Below are positions 1 through 8,903 of a stretch of DNA of 34,765 bases, piece after piece. The stretch comes from Desulfobulbaceae bacterium. Its GTDB lineage: Bacteria; Desulfobacterota; Desulfobulbia; Desulfobulbales; Desulfobulbaceae. A program made the translations under genes and the position numbers. Numbering within the stretch: the stretch's first letter is position 1; the number at the start of each line of letters is the position of its first letter. The notes under the pieces are model-generated. The model did not search any database, was not told where the DNA came from, and saw nothing but the letters and a program-made list of their open reading frames with translations. Where the stretch lies: the NCBI GenBank assembly GCA_015486315.1, contig WFRY01000160.1:1-34765 (forward strand). The letters run 5' to 3'.

Positions 1-474
1 CCCTGTTTCTTCGTCCGAGTTGAAGACGAGCACCAGGGGGATCTGTTCCAGCAGCCCCGCCTCTGCCAGGGCGGAAACGGCAAACATGGTGACCACCAGA
101 CCGCCCTTCATGTCGATTACACCGGGGCCATAGATTTTATCAGTATCTTCCCGGAACCAGTTAAAGTCCGTATCTTCAGGAAACACGGTATCCATGTGAC
201 CGGTGATCAGGATAAACTTCGTGTTTCGGTTTGCAGCAGGCGTTGTAAAGACCAGATGATCACCAGACTGCTCCTGGACTATTCGTTCACAGTGCAGCGG
301 AATATGGCTGAAAAAGGTTTCAATCACACGGCTGACTGTATCCACACCGGTTTTATTGTATGTGCCGCTCTGGATCAGGACCATTTTTTCCAGGAGCTGC
401 AACATCTCCGGTTCCCGGGCAGACAGTGAGGTCAAAACCCGGTTCAGCATCGTCTCCTCCTGCTGTTCATCCAT
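1..474 (-). CDS. M20 family metallopeptidase (glutamate carboxypeptidase/deacylase-like), C-terminus beyond the window edge
   Basis: Reverse-strand reading MDEQQEETMLNRVLTSLSAREPEMLQLLEKMVLIQSGTYNKTGVDTVSRVIETFF...KFILITGHMDTVFPEDTDFNWF...IYGPGVIDMKGGLVVTMFAVSALAEAGLLEQIPLVLVFNSDEETG; M20 motifs GHMDTVFP, GPGVIDMKGG and NSDEETG. Open from 474 to base 1. Confidence 0.85.
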   Translation of the reverse strand, partial: MDEQQEETMLNRVLTSLSAREPEMLQLLEKMVLIQSGTYNKTGVDTVSRVIETFFSHIPLHCERIVQEQSGDHLVFTTPAANRNTKFILITGHMDTVFPEDTDFNWFREDTDKIYGPGVIDMKGGLVVTMFAVSALAEAGLLEQIPLVLVFNSDEETG

Positions 475-534
475 AGCGGAGACGGAAATTCTACGTCCTT
501 GAACCCGCCCCCAGGCACCATGAACCTTCCCATC

Positions 535-2085
535 TCAATACCTGGCAAAAGAGAAGTCGTCTCTTTCATACTCTTTCCTGTCGGCATCCGGGTAGCGAAC
601 CTCCTCCCCGCTCCAGGGCTTGCGCAGGATGAGTTCATCTCCCTCTCTGCCCATGACATTACTGCGGTGCATGGGAATCTTCCCGCCGGCAGTTGCTATA
701 TAGCGGGGAATGGCATCGCCGGAAATATTTCCGTACATGGACTCGACAATATCCCGGCCTCTTTCCACCGGAACCCTGAAGTGGACAAACTGAGGATTTC
801 GATATGAGCAGTTAAAGATATAATAGGGCCGGACATAGGCCTCCTGTATAGTCTCACAGAGTTTCCACATCTTCACCCTGGAGTCATTGATTCCACGCAG
901 CAGGACTGCCTGGTTGAGCACCGCACAGACCCGACCGGAAATGTTTTTAAACGCCTCTCTGGAAACAGGAGTAATTTCCCGGGCCGTGTTGATCTGGGTG
1001 ACGACCCGAACCGGCTTGCGATCATTTGATTCTTCAAGAATGTTCAGCAGTTCCTCATCAATACGCATGGGAACCGTAACCGGTACCCTGGTACCGAGAC
1101 GCTTGAGTTTGACATGATCGATGGAATCAAGTTCGGCCAGCAGCCATCTGAGCATTGAATTGGGCAGGACAAAGGCATCACCACCAGTGACCAGCACGTC
1201 GCGTATTCGTTTGTCGGACCGGATATAATCCAGGGCCTCACCATAGGCCTCTTTGGAAAACATTTTATCCTTTTTGCCGATATGGGCAATGCGCAGGCAG
1301 TGCGTACAGTACATGGCGCACATATTTGTCGATTTAATCGTCACCACCCGGGGATAAAACTGATCCACCAGCCGGGCCGGCGAATGATCTGCCGCCACCG
1401 GCGGTATCTCTATCCCCGCATTATCCACCATCTCACCGGTAGGAATGGACTGGAGCATAATCGGATCATTGACCTCTCCGGCCATAATCAGGCTGGTGTA
1501 ATACGGCGTAAGACGCATCCGGTAATTTTGGGTCACCCGGATAATGTCCTCGGCAGCGGCAGGTGAGAGATCAATGAGACCGGCAAGCTCATCAACTGAG
1601 TTGATTGCATGCCGAATCTGCCCGGGAAAGGAATTCCAGTCGTCATCAGTCATGGCCAGCTTTTTCTTGATCCGTTCCTGGTTGGCCAGAATAGTATCCC
1701 ATAACTCTATACCCGATGGCGCCTCAACATCCTTACGGGCCAGGTACTCCTCCACCCGGGTATCGGCCCGAACAACTATCTGCAGGGCCTGCCCTACCCT
1801 GCCTCCGATGGAAACCATGTGTTCATCAATCTGCTGGTGCTTATATGCGAGTTCTACAAGCTGCTCCCTGGTGATGTCAAAGGCTGCAGCTGAAATGCCA
1901 CGGTTCCGAAAACCGATTAATGATCGAAACAAGTTTACTATCGAGCCGGTTTTTTCCCGGGTTACGGCAAGGGAAAATAAATCGGCTATCTCCTGCAGCT
2001 CATTCGGCTTTGGTCGTTTTTCAGTCCCTTGCTGCTTAAAAAGCGAATCAAGGAGTTCAACTGTGTACCGGTCCAGATCACTCAT
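535..2085 (-). CDS. KamA-family radical SAM amino acid 2,3-aminomutase
   Basis: 516 aa ORF; CAMYCTHC (CxxxCxxC) [4Fe-4S] motif followed by LR, DVLVTGGDAF (GGD SAM motif), VRPYYIFNC, and ATAGGKIPM containing the likely PLP Lys. Confidence 0.92.
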   Translation of the reverse strand: MSDLDRYTVELLDSLFKQQGTEKRPKPNELQEIADLFSLAVTREKTGSIVNLFRSLIGFRNRGISAAAFDITREQLVELAYKHQQIDEHMVSIGGRVGQALQIVVRADTRVEEYLARKDVEAPSGIELWDTILANQERIKKKLAMTDDDWNSFPGQIRHAINSVDELAGLIDLSPAAAEDIIRVTQNYRMRLTPYYTSLIMAGEVNDPIMLQSIPTGEMVDNAGIEIPPVAADHSPARLVDQFYPRVVTIKSTNMCAMYCTHCLRIAHIGKKDKMFSKEAYGEALDYIRSDKRIRDVLVTGGDAFVLPNSMLRWLLAELDSIDHVKLKRLGTRVPVTVPMRIDEELLNILEESNDRKPVRVVTQINTAREITPVSREAFKNISGRVCAVLNQAVLLRGINDSRVKMWKLCETIQEAYVRPYYIFNCSYRNPQFVHFRVPVERGRDIVESMYGNISGDAIPRYIATAGGKIPMHRSNVMGREGDELILRKPWSGEEVRYPDADRKEYERDDFSFARY

Positions 2086-2157
2086 GTAAACTATCTCCTG
2101 CAGGTCTTTGATTTCGGGCGTGATTTTCCCTGAAACGCATTTCTGCTTTTTGTGACA

Positions 2158-3534
2158 TCATGGTCTTATTGTCAAGTCAATCATCTTCCGGCCCAGTGCA
2201 AGCCCTTCCTGCACATCCTGCATGTTCTTTCCCGTGGATACCACCCTGGCAAGAAACGTTCCGGGCTGGACCTGCAAACCCGAGCCGACATGTTCCAGAA
2301 CGAGAAAATCTTTCGCAAGCTTCCCCCCGGCAACCTTGGCAAAACTCTGCCGTTCATGTTTGGCCTGGGGAATATAGCCACAGGTTTGACGATTCTGTTT
2401 CAGCTTATAATTATAGGTTCCCCAGCACAGGACAGGATCGGGAACTATAGGTGGTTCCACCATATTCTCAGGAAACCGGTTTTTTTGAACTGCAAAATAT
2501 TCCAGTTCAGGAAGGTTCGGACTGCCGGAGGGCAGCATCTGCTCAAGTGTATAACAAAATTCAAGGGTCGTCCCCTGCTTGCGGGCATTGATCTCGATAA
2601 AGCGCACTTGATTGTCCCTGGTTATAATATAATCACAACCAAAAATGCCGCGATAGCCATGACGGCCAATTTCCTGCCCCACCTTCCGGGTGCAGTCACA
2701 GAGCTGTTTGATCAGGTCCGGGGCAAGGACAGAGGGCCAGGTTGAACCGACAAAATGGTTGCCTCCCTCGATGCACTGATCAGCTACCCCGGCTACAAAG
2801 ACATCCTTTTCATTTGCAACCACGGCCAGCACGGTGGGATCACACTCATGGTTCATATAACGGGTGATCAGAAACGGGGCATCGTCTTGTGTAAAAAAAC
2901 CCTTAATATCCGATTGGCGTCGGGTAACAATACTTGCAGAACCTGCTGCACTGTAGACGCGGGAAACAAAAATTCCGTCAGCCCATGATGATCGTAAACG
3001 CTCTGTTACTGCAAGCAGTTCAGGCATGGAATTACATATTTTATACTCAACCAGGGGAATAATACCGTCAAGCAGCTTAAACTGGACCGCCTTATTATTA
3101 AATTTTCCGGATAGATCCTTGTCCGGACCAAGGAGATAAACATCCCTGCGCTGGTCAAGACGCATCGCGGAATCACTTTCAAACATGTATATATAGAGCT
3201 GATCCTGATGAGTAAGGATTTGATCAATGAGTGCGTGGATGGACTTGTTTTTGGACACGGATTGGAGAAATGCGCCTGTATTTCGGCGAAAACTCATCGG
3301 TCGTTTCTGCAGATTCTCCCCGGCATCCGGAGAGGGAACAATAAGGTTTACATAGTTGTACTGATCATGCAAGTCCGGAACAATGGCAATACATTCAACC
3401 GGTCTGCCCTGGATTTGTGACCAGAGATCACGAAGATACTCTGTCAACCCATGACTTTTGAGTTCACCGATATAGAAAAAATAATATATGTCAGGATCAT
3501 ATCTGAAATTAGTAAAAAAATAATTATTTCCCAT
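2158..3534 (-). CDS. ATP-grasp domain protein (putative amide/peptide-forming ligase)
   Basis: Long ORF; likely start MGNNYFFTNFRYDPDIYYFF at 3534 rather than 3615; C-terminal GIFGCDYIITRDNQVRFIEINARKQGTTLEF is ATP-grasp-like (D...F.EIN.R..G). Confidence 0.8.
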   Translation of the reverse strand: MGNNYFFTNFRYDPDIYYFFYIGELKSHGLTEYLRDLWSQIQGRPVECIAIVPDLHDQYNYVNLIVPSPDAGENLQKRPMSFRRNTGAFLQSVSKNKSIHALIDQILTHQDQLYIYMFESDSAMRLDQRRDVYLLGPDKDLSGKFNNKAVQFKLLDGIIPLVEYKICNSMPELLAVTERLRSSWADGIFVSRVYSAAGSASIVTRRQSDIKGFFTQDDAPFLITRYMNHECDPTVLAVVANEKDVFVAGVADQCIEGGNHFVGSTWPSVLAPDLIKQLCDCTRKVGQEIGRHGYRGIFGCDYIITRDNQVRFIEINARKQGTTLEFCYTLEQMLPSGSPNLPELEYFAVQKNRFPENMVEPPIVPDPVLCWGTYNYKLKQNRQTCGYIPQAKHERQSFAKVAGGKLAKDFLVLEHVGSGLQVQPGTFLARVVSTGKNMQDVQEGLALGRKMIDLTIRP

Positions 3535-3749
3535 GGTCGTTTCCCGCAAAGCCGGTAAAACTGTCTGCTGCTTTAAATTTACTGCTCTCATACCTCCATG
3601 CAGATACAGATTCAACCACTATTTTGCAGAACCTGCTGAAAAAAAGGGGCCTTGCCATGATACCCATTCAGAAAATCTGCAGACAAAACAACCTAAGGGA
3701 CTGGCACGGAATAAGTGTTATAGTTATTTCGTGCCAAACCCTGAGCCCA

Positions 3750-4010
3750 TCAGCTGTAGATAAGGACGAATGCATCGTCATTAAAACTGATTCGCAATCT
3801 GCCCTCATGGTTACGCCCATATACCTCCCAGCCGGGATCGCCTTTAATTTCACATTTCAGGCACTGGGGTGAATGAACCCCTTTTTCTCTATCGTTCCAG
3901 GATACCAGGGTGGCAAATTCGTTATCACGCAGGGCGAGCAGTTCGCTTATTTTTTTTACCTGTTCAAAATCAACATCATATCCGGATAATTTCACGGTTA
4001 CGGATTTCAT
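3750..4010 (-). CDS. Small conserved hypothetical protein, resembles AF1514/DUF5619-type proteins
   Basis: 86 aa MKSVTVKLSGYDVDFEQVKKISELLALRDNEFATLVSWNDREKGVHSPQCLKCEIKGDPGWEVYGRNHEGRLRISFNDDAFVLIYS; protein-like composition; family suggestion from memory only. Confidence 0.6.
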   Translation of the reverse strand: MKSVTVKLSGYDVDFEQVKKISELLALRDNEFATLVSWNDREKGVHSPQCLKCEIKGDPGWEVYGRNHEGRLRISFNDDAFVLIYS

Positions 4011-4250
4011 TATTTTTCACCTCGTAATGAAGGGCCTGTTCATGATGGAATGGACCATCGCTGATAAGAAAAACAAAAGCAGACTGTGGAAGTTTTTTAC
4101 AATTGTCATATTGCCGCCTGTACGTTACAAGTTAAGGGCTCTTTTGCAACAGATCATTTTATACCGAAGAACAAATTTTTCCTGCAAAAATGTTTCGTTG
4201 TTCCCGACAGATTCTAATTTGTTGATTTCGGTTTTTAACGGAGGTTTCCT

Positions 4251-5549
4251 GTGACCGGAAAACGCGCATTCTTTTTTTATTTATGTATTACATCCATCCT
4301 GATTGTTTCCGGGTGTGTTCAGAGTCAAAACACAGGACTGCTGGATGAACCAGGGGCATCAACCTCAAAAAAAGTATACCGGGGAAAGGTGGTAGATAAA
4401 TCAAGTAAAACTGAAACTCTTTCCATCAAGGTCGGTAATGGCGATAACACACGCATCATCAGGGTTTATTTTGACGACAGTACAAGGGGAATGGAAAATA
4501 TAGTCCCGGATAAACAGGTTGTTGTCACCTGCAAAGTCGACAGGGGACACATTACAGCAACATCCGTCAAAGCCGAAATTTCCGGATTTGTCTCCGGTGT
4601 AGAAAAAATTTCAAGCACCAAAGTAGAAAAATTTATTTCAGACGGGGAAGAATTTATCCTGATAGATGCCCGTCCTTACAGTCAGTACCAACAAAACCAT
4701 CTGCCCACGGCAGTTTCAATACCCGCCTGCGGGATGAATAAAAAAATATCCCTGCTGCCTGAAAAAAAAGAACAGCCACTGGTTTTCTACTGCGGTGGAA
4801 CAACATGTGGCATGAGTACTGCTGCAGCAGCCATTGCCGCCCGTGCCGGTTATACCAATATAAGGGTCCTGCTTGCCGGAGTTGAAGGCTGGGCTGAAAA
4901 AGGGTATCCCACCTATGCCGATGACAGATTTGTTGGAAAGGGTAATCGTATACTTATTGACCTACGTTCGGCTGATAAGAATAAGAGGGAAAGAATTGCC
5001 GGCTCAGTATCCATTCCCCTAACTGCTCTTTCGGCCAGGATCGGCATTATTTCAAAAAAAGCACCTGTTGTCGTCTACAGTGACAACAAACGGGACAGTC
5101 TTGCCGCCCTTGCCGAATTCCGGAAAGCCGGCTTTGACAATGTTTCCATGGTGGAGGGAAATATACAGGGATGGAAAAAACGTAACAATCCTGTCAGCAG
5201 TGGTCCGGTGATGAGCGAAATCAAATGGACACGGGAAAAACGCCGGGGTGAAGTCTCTCCTGCCGCCTTTAAAAAGGCACTAAATCAGAAGGCAAATGCT
5301 GTGATTCTGGATGTACGTACCAGTGAGGAGACGACTGCAGGCAGATTAAATGGAGCAAAATTGGTTCCCTTAAATGAACTATACGAACGTATCAAGGAGT
5401 TACCCAGAGATAGAGCTATATACATTTACAGTGCCACCGGTGCTCGAGCTGAGATGGCGGCCCGGCTGCTGAAGAGAAAAGGTTACAATGCCTATTTTCT
5501 GGTTGCAGATATCAGTTGTCAGGGTGGTACCTGCAAGATGACATTCTGA
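4251..5549 (+). CDS. Multi-domain rhodanese lipoprotein (N-terminal OB-like region plus three rhodanese-like domains)
   Basis: GTG start with GGAGGT upstream; lipobox IVSGC; domain 1 FYCGGTTCGMSTAAA...GVEGWAEKGYP; domain 2 VVYSDNKRDSLAAL...GNIQGWKKR; domain 3 VILDVRTSEE...IYIYSATGARAEMAARLL; C-terminal CQGGTC. Confidence 0.88.
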   Translation: MTGKRAFFFYLCITSILIVSGCVQSQNTGLLDEPGASTSKKVYRGKVVDKSSKTETLSIKVGNGDNTRIIRVYFDDSTRGMENIVPDKQVVVTCKVDRGHITATSVKAEISGFVSGVEKISSTKVEKFISDGEEFILIDARPYSQYQQNHLPTAVSIPACGMNKKISLLPEKKEQPLVFYCGGTTCGMSTAAAAIAARAGYTNIRVLLAGVEGWAEKGYPTYADDRFVGKGNRILIDLRSADKNKRERIAGSVSIPLTALSARIGIISKKAPVVVYSDNKRDSLAALAEFRKAGFDNVSMVEGNIQGWKKRNNPVSSGPVMSEIKWTREKRRGEVSPAAFKKALNQKANAVILDVRTSEETTAGRLNGAKLVPLNELYERIKELPRDRAIYIYSATGARAEMAARLLKRKGYNAYFLVADISCQGGTCKMTF

Positions 5550-5561
5550 AGGAGGAATTTT

Positions 5562-5696
5562 ATGGTAAATTCTACGCAGGAGTTGCTGCACCGTAAGCGC
5601 TTCATGAACGCTCTATATGCTGTTCTGGACGGTTGCAAAAGGAATCCGACCGGGACGAATACAAAATACTTTCCCATCATAGCCAACCAGTGTTGA
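5562..5696 (+). CDS. Possible 44-aa small ORF or truncated gene remnant
   Basis: GGAGGA SD at 5551, ATG 5562: MVNSTQELLHRKRFMNALYAVLDGCKRNPTGTNTKYFPIIANQC*; runs through a repeat arm into the antisense of the tsaC 3' end. Confidence 0.3.
   Translation: MVNSTQELLHRKRFMNALYAVLDGCKRNPTGTNTKYFPIIANQC
5593..5610. repeat. Partial copy of dispersed hairpin-repeat arm (GTAAGCGCTTCATGAACG)
   Basis: Matches arms of the element at 25391-25459 and the 3' part of the copy at 18242-18290. Confidence 0.5.
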
Positions 5697-6206
5697 CCCC
5701 TGACCGCCGGGAGTTGCTCCACCGTCTACAATAAGATCAACTTCCGAGCCGAAAATATCCTCCACCTCGGCAGCTGTTGTGGCGGGTAAGGCACCGGAAC
5801 GGTTTGCGCTGGTTGCAGTTATCGGCCCGGCAAACTTTTGCAGCAGGCATGCTGCCGTAATTTCCGGGGACTGCCTGATGCCGACGGTTCCCGTCCCGCC
5901 GGTCAGCAGTGTCGACAACGTTGACCGAGCTGGAAAGACAAGGGTTAACGGTCCCGGCCAGAAGGCATCCATGAGCCTTGTAAAGGGGGCAGGCTCTGAT
6001 TCGGCAAGCTGTTGCACCTGCAATCGATCAGCCACCAGGACCAGGACTGCTTTATCTGTCCTGCGCTGTTTTACCCGAAACAGCCGCTGCAGCGCCTGTT
6101 GATTAAATGGATCGACCCCAAGACCGTAATACGTCTCGGTGGGAAAGGCAATCAAGCCGCCCTGTTGCAACAGCCTGACCGCCTCGGTATAGTCTTCCGT
6201 CAACAA
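5613..6206 (-). CDS. tsaC: L-threonylcarbamoyladenylate synthase (Sua5/YciO/YrdC family)
   Basis: GLIAFPTETYYGLGVDPFN, FWPGPLTLVF, ITATSANRSG, GSTLVGYDG. Confidence 0.92.
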   Translation of the reverse strand: MLTEDYTEAVRLLQQGGLIAFPTETYYGLGVDPFNQQALQRLFRVKQRRTDKAVLVLVADRLQVQQLAESEPAPFTRLMDAFWPGPLTLVFPARSTLSTLLTGGTGTVGIRQSPEITAACLLQKFAGPITATSANRSGALPATTAAEVEDIFGSEVDLIVDGGATPGGQGSTLVGYDGKVFCIRPGRIPFATVQNSI

Positions 6207-6215
6207 CGGAGAAGG

Positions 6216-7988
6216 TCACTGGACCAGGGCTTTATTTTTCTCAGCTACCTGATGGGCCATATCACGGCTGTGCTGTTCAAGAGCGGCTGTTAATTCAGGG
6301 TTATGGGTTGCCAGAATCCTGACCGCAAGCACTGCAGCATTTTTGGCTCCAGCCTTGCCTATTCCCATGGTTGCAACCGGAATTCCAGGAGGCATCTGTA
6401 CCGTTGACAACAGTGCATCCAATCCGTTTAAAGATGAGGCATCAATGGGTACCCCGATAACGGGCAGCGTTGTATGGGCGGCAAGAACACCAGCAAGATG
6501 AGCCGCCATACCGGCACCGGCAACGATGATCTTGAGCCCTCGACCGGCAGCCGTTCCGGCATATTCCGCAGCCTGTTCCGGGGTACGATGGGCAGATGAG
6601 ATAGTAATTTCATACTTAACGCCCATGGCCTTTAAAAAGTCTGCCGTCGCCTGCATGACGGGTAGATCTGAATCCGATCCCATCACTATCCCAACCACCG
6701 GACCACAGTTATTCCTGCTGCGGCAGAGAGCACGGTGGCCGATGTCCCTGCGAAAATAGCAGCCGTTCCACTTGATCTTATCAACCGCTTTATAGGCCCG
6801 TGCTATGGCTTTGGCAATAGTACTACCGGAGGCGGTTACGCCCAGGACACGACCTCCGGCGGTAACTGTTCTCCGGTTCTTGATCGCAGTACCGGCATGA
6901 AAGACCATGACGTTTTTCATTTTGGCAGCAGTCACCAGTCCGGTGATGGGTTTACCGGTCTCATATTTACCGGGATACCCCTGGGAAGCCATCACCACAC
7001 ATACCGTGGGGCGTGGATCAATATCCAGCTCAATTTCATTGAGTGTACCATCAATGGCTTTTTCAAATATTTCGAGCAAATCCGTTTTTAACCGCATGAG
7101 CAGGGGCTGACATTCCGGATCGCCGAATCGGCAGTTGAATTCCAGAACATCAAGACGATCACCCTTGATCATCATGCCTGCATAGAGCATGCCCTTAATC
7201 GGCCTGCCCTCCTCAGCCATACCGCGTACAGTCGGCAGCATAACCTCGTTCATCACCCGCATGGTCATGGCCTCGGTCATAATCGGCGCAGGTGAATAGG
7301 CCCCCATGCCGCCGGTGTTCGGACCGCGGTCACCTTCAAATACCGCCTTGTGGTCCTGGGACGAGGGCAGCGGCAATACGGTTTCACCATCGACAAAAGC
7401 AATAAACGAAGCCTCTTCACCCTCTAAAAATTCCTCAATAATCAGTTTATTACCGGCAGCACCAAAGGCCTTGTCCTTCATAATCAGGTCAACTGCCTTT
7501 TTTGCCTCAGACTTGGTCCGGGCAACAATTACCCCCTTGCCGGCGGCAAGGCCGTCGGCCTTGACGACACAGGGAGCACCAATTTTATCTATGTATTTTT
7601 TGGCCGGGCGCGGTTTCGTAAAAACCTTGTATTCAGCACTGGGGATGGAGTATTTACGAAGAAAATTTTTACTGAAAACTTTGCTGCCTTCAAGTTCGGC
7701 AGCAGCGGCAGTGGGGCCGAAAATCCGTAACCCCTCCTCCTCAAAGCGATCAACAATACCATCTGTCAACGGATTTTCCGGTCCGACCACGGTCAAATCA
7801 ATTTTTTCTTTTTTGACAAAATCAAGCAATGCATCAATATCATCTGCAGCAATCCTGACACAGGTAGCCAGCTTTTTTATCCCGGCATTTCCCGGGGCAC
7901 AGTAGATAGTTGTGACCCGCTTTGACTGGTTAAGCTTCCATACCAGTGTATGTTCCCTTCCTCCGGAACCAATGACCAGAACCTTCAT
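6216..7988 (-). CDS. purD-purE: Fused phosphoribosylamine-glycine ligase (PurD) and N5-carboxyaminoimidazole ribonucleotide mutase (PurE)
   Basis: 590 aa; N-terminal [19 protein letters not shown]...CAPGNAG and ATP-grasp motifs; C-terminal [20 protein letters not shown]...[10 protein letters not shown]...[25 protein letters not shown]. Confidence 0.92.
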   Translation of the reverse strand: MKVLVIGSGGREHTLVWKLNQSKRVTTIYCAPGNAGIKKLATCVRIAADDIDALLDFVKKEKIDLTVVGPENPLTDGIVDRFEEEGLRIFGPTAAAAELEGSKVFSKNFLRKYSIPSAEYKVFTKPRPAKKYIDKIGAPCVVKADGLAAGKGVIVARTKSEAKKAVDLIMKDKAFGAAGNKLIIEEFLEGEEASFIAFVDGETVLPLPSSQDHKAVFEGDRGPNTGGMGAYSPAPIMTEAMTMRVMNEVMLPTVRGMAEEGRPIKGMLYAGMMIKGDRLDVLEFNCRFGDPECQPLLMRLKTDLLEIFEKAIDGTLNEIELDIDPRPTVCVVMASQGYPGKYETGKPITGLVTAAKMKNVMVFHAGTAIKNRRTVTAGGRVLGVTASGSTIAKAIARAYKAVDKIKWNGCYFRRDIGHRALCRSRNNCGPVVGIVMGSDSDLPVMQATADFLKAMGVKYEITISSAHRTPEQAAEYAGTAAGRGLKIIVAGAGMAAHLAGVLAAHTTLPVIGVPIDASSLNGLDALLSTVQMPPGIPVATMGIGKAGAKNAAVLAVRILATHNPELTAALEQHSRDMAHQVAEKNKALVQ

Positions 7989-8173
7989 GAAACCTCCTCA
8001 ACACATTTTCTTTACAAAGACTCTGTCGACCGGACAACAAATCGGCAACAGACTATTTTCGGATAGTTACCAGCAGCACCTTAGCAAAATCCGTCATCTT
8101 CCTCAACAGCTGAACCAACTATCTCCACATAACGGCTCAGACAATATTCATGCCTACATTGTATCCATTTCTC

Positions 8174-8203
8174 TTGACACAACGTAACAGGTTCTGCTAT
8201 CGT
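8174..8203 (+). promoter_or_regulatory. Putative sigma-70-type promoter of the TetR-family gene
   Basis: TTGACA (8174-8179), 18-nt spacer, TATCGT (8198-8203). Confidence 0.45.
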
Positions 8204-8208
8204 AAATA

Positions 8209-8222
8209 AATGAACGTTCATT
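8209..8222. promoter_or_regulatory. Perfect palindrome AATGAACGTTCATT, putative TetR operator
   Basis: 14-bp perfect dyad about 23 bp upstream of the ATG and just downstream of the putative -10 box; followed by CATTCATT. Confidence 0.6.
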
Positions 8223-8244
8223 CATTTTTTTAGGTAACAATCTG

Positions 8245-8841
8245 ATGAAGTCAGCAGATAAACACAGTAAAATCATACGTGCTGCCACGAAAGTCTTTGC
8301 CAAAAAAGGCTTTTTCAATGCCAGAATATCAGACATTGCAAAGGAAGCAAAAGTTGCTGACGGCACTATTTATCTATATTTCAATAATAAATTTGATATC
8401 CTGATCTCGGTTTTTGAACAGGAGATAGGTAAACTGGTCGAACAGGTCAGTGCATTGATTGCCAAAGAGGATGATCCACAAAAGATGCTGGAAATTTTCA
8501 TCACCCGGCACCTGATTGAGATGAAAAAGAACAGAAATCTTTCCGAGGTTATCCAGATTGAACTGCGGCAAACCAATAAGCTCATCCGGGACTACCGCAA
8601 CAACAATTTCAGTGAGTATATCAATATAATTTCTACGATTATTAAAAAAGGTCAGGAACAGAACATATACCGAAAAGAGATAATGCCCGGCATTGCCAAG
8701 CGGGCAATTTTCGGGGCACTGGACGAAATTTCCAGAATCTGGAGCCTGAATCTGGATACAAGATATACTGTAGAAGAAGCCGCATCACAGGTGACGGATA
8801 TCTTTCAGTTCGGCATAATGCAGCAGCCGGGGCGCGAATAG
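8245..8841 (+). CDS. TetR/AcrR family transcriptional regulator (FadR-like subgroup possible)
   Basis: N-terminal HTH: KIIRAATKVFAKKGFFNARISDIAKEAKVADGTIYLYFNNKFDIL. Confidence 0.9.
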   Translation: MKSADKHSKIIRAATKVFAKKGFFNARISDIAKEAKVADGTIYLYFNNKFDILISVFEQEIGKLVEQVSALIAKEDDPQKMLEIFITRHLIEMKKNRNLSEVIQIELRQTNKLIRDYRNNNFSEYINIISTIIKKGQEQNIYRKEIMPGIAKRAIFGALDEISRIWSLNLDTRYTVEEAASQVTDIFQFGIMQQPGRE

Positions 8842-8903
8842 AAACTCAATTCACGCCCGTTGCCGGTGACCATCCCTGCCTGAGTTCCGTTGTTTCCGAT
8901 TGT

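Noticed and set aside
1544-2745. Plus-strand ORFs of 181 and 197 aa opposite the kamA-like and ATP-grasp genes
   Set aside because: Antisense to clear protein families and with no recognisable motif.
7306-7905. 199-aa plus-strand ORF opposite purD
   Set aside because: Shadow ORF rich in Ser/Pro; the purD reading is unambiguous.
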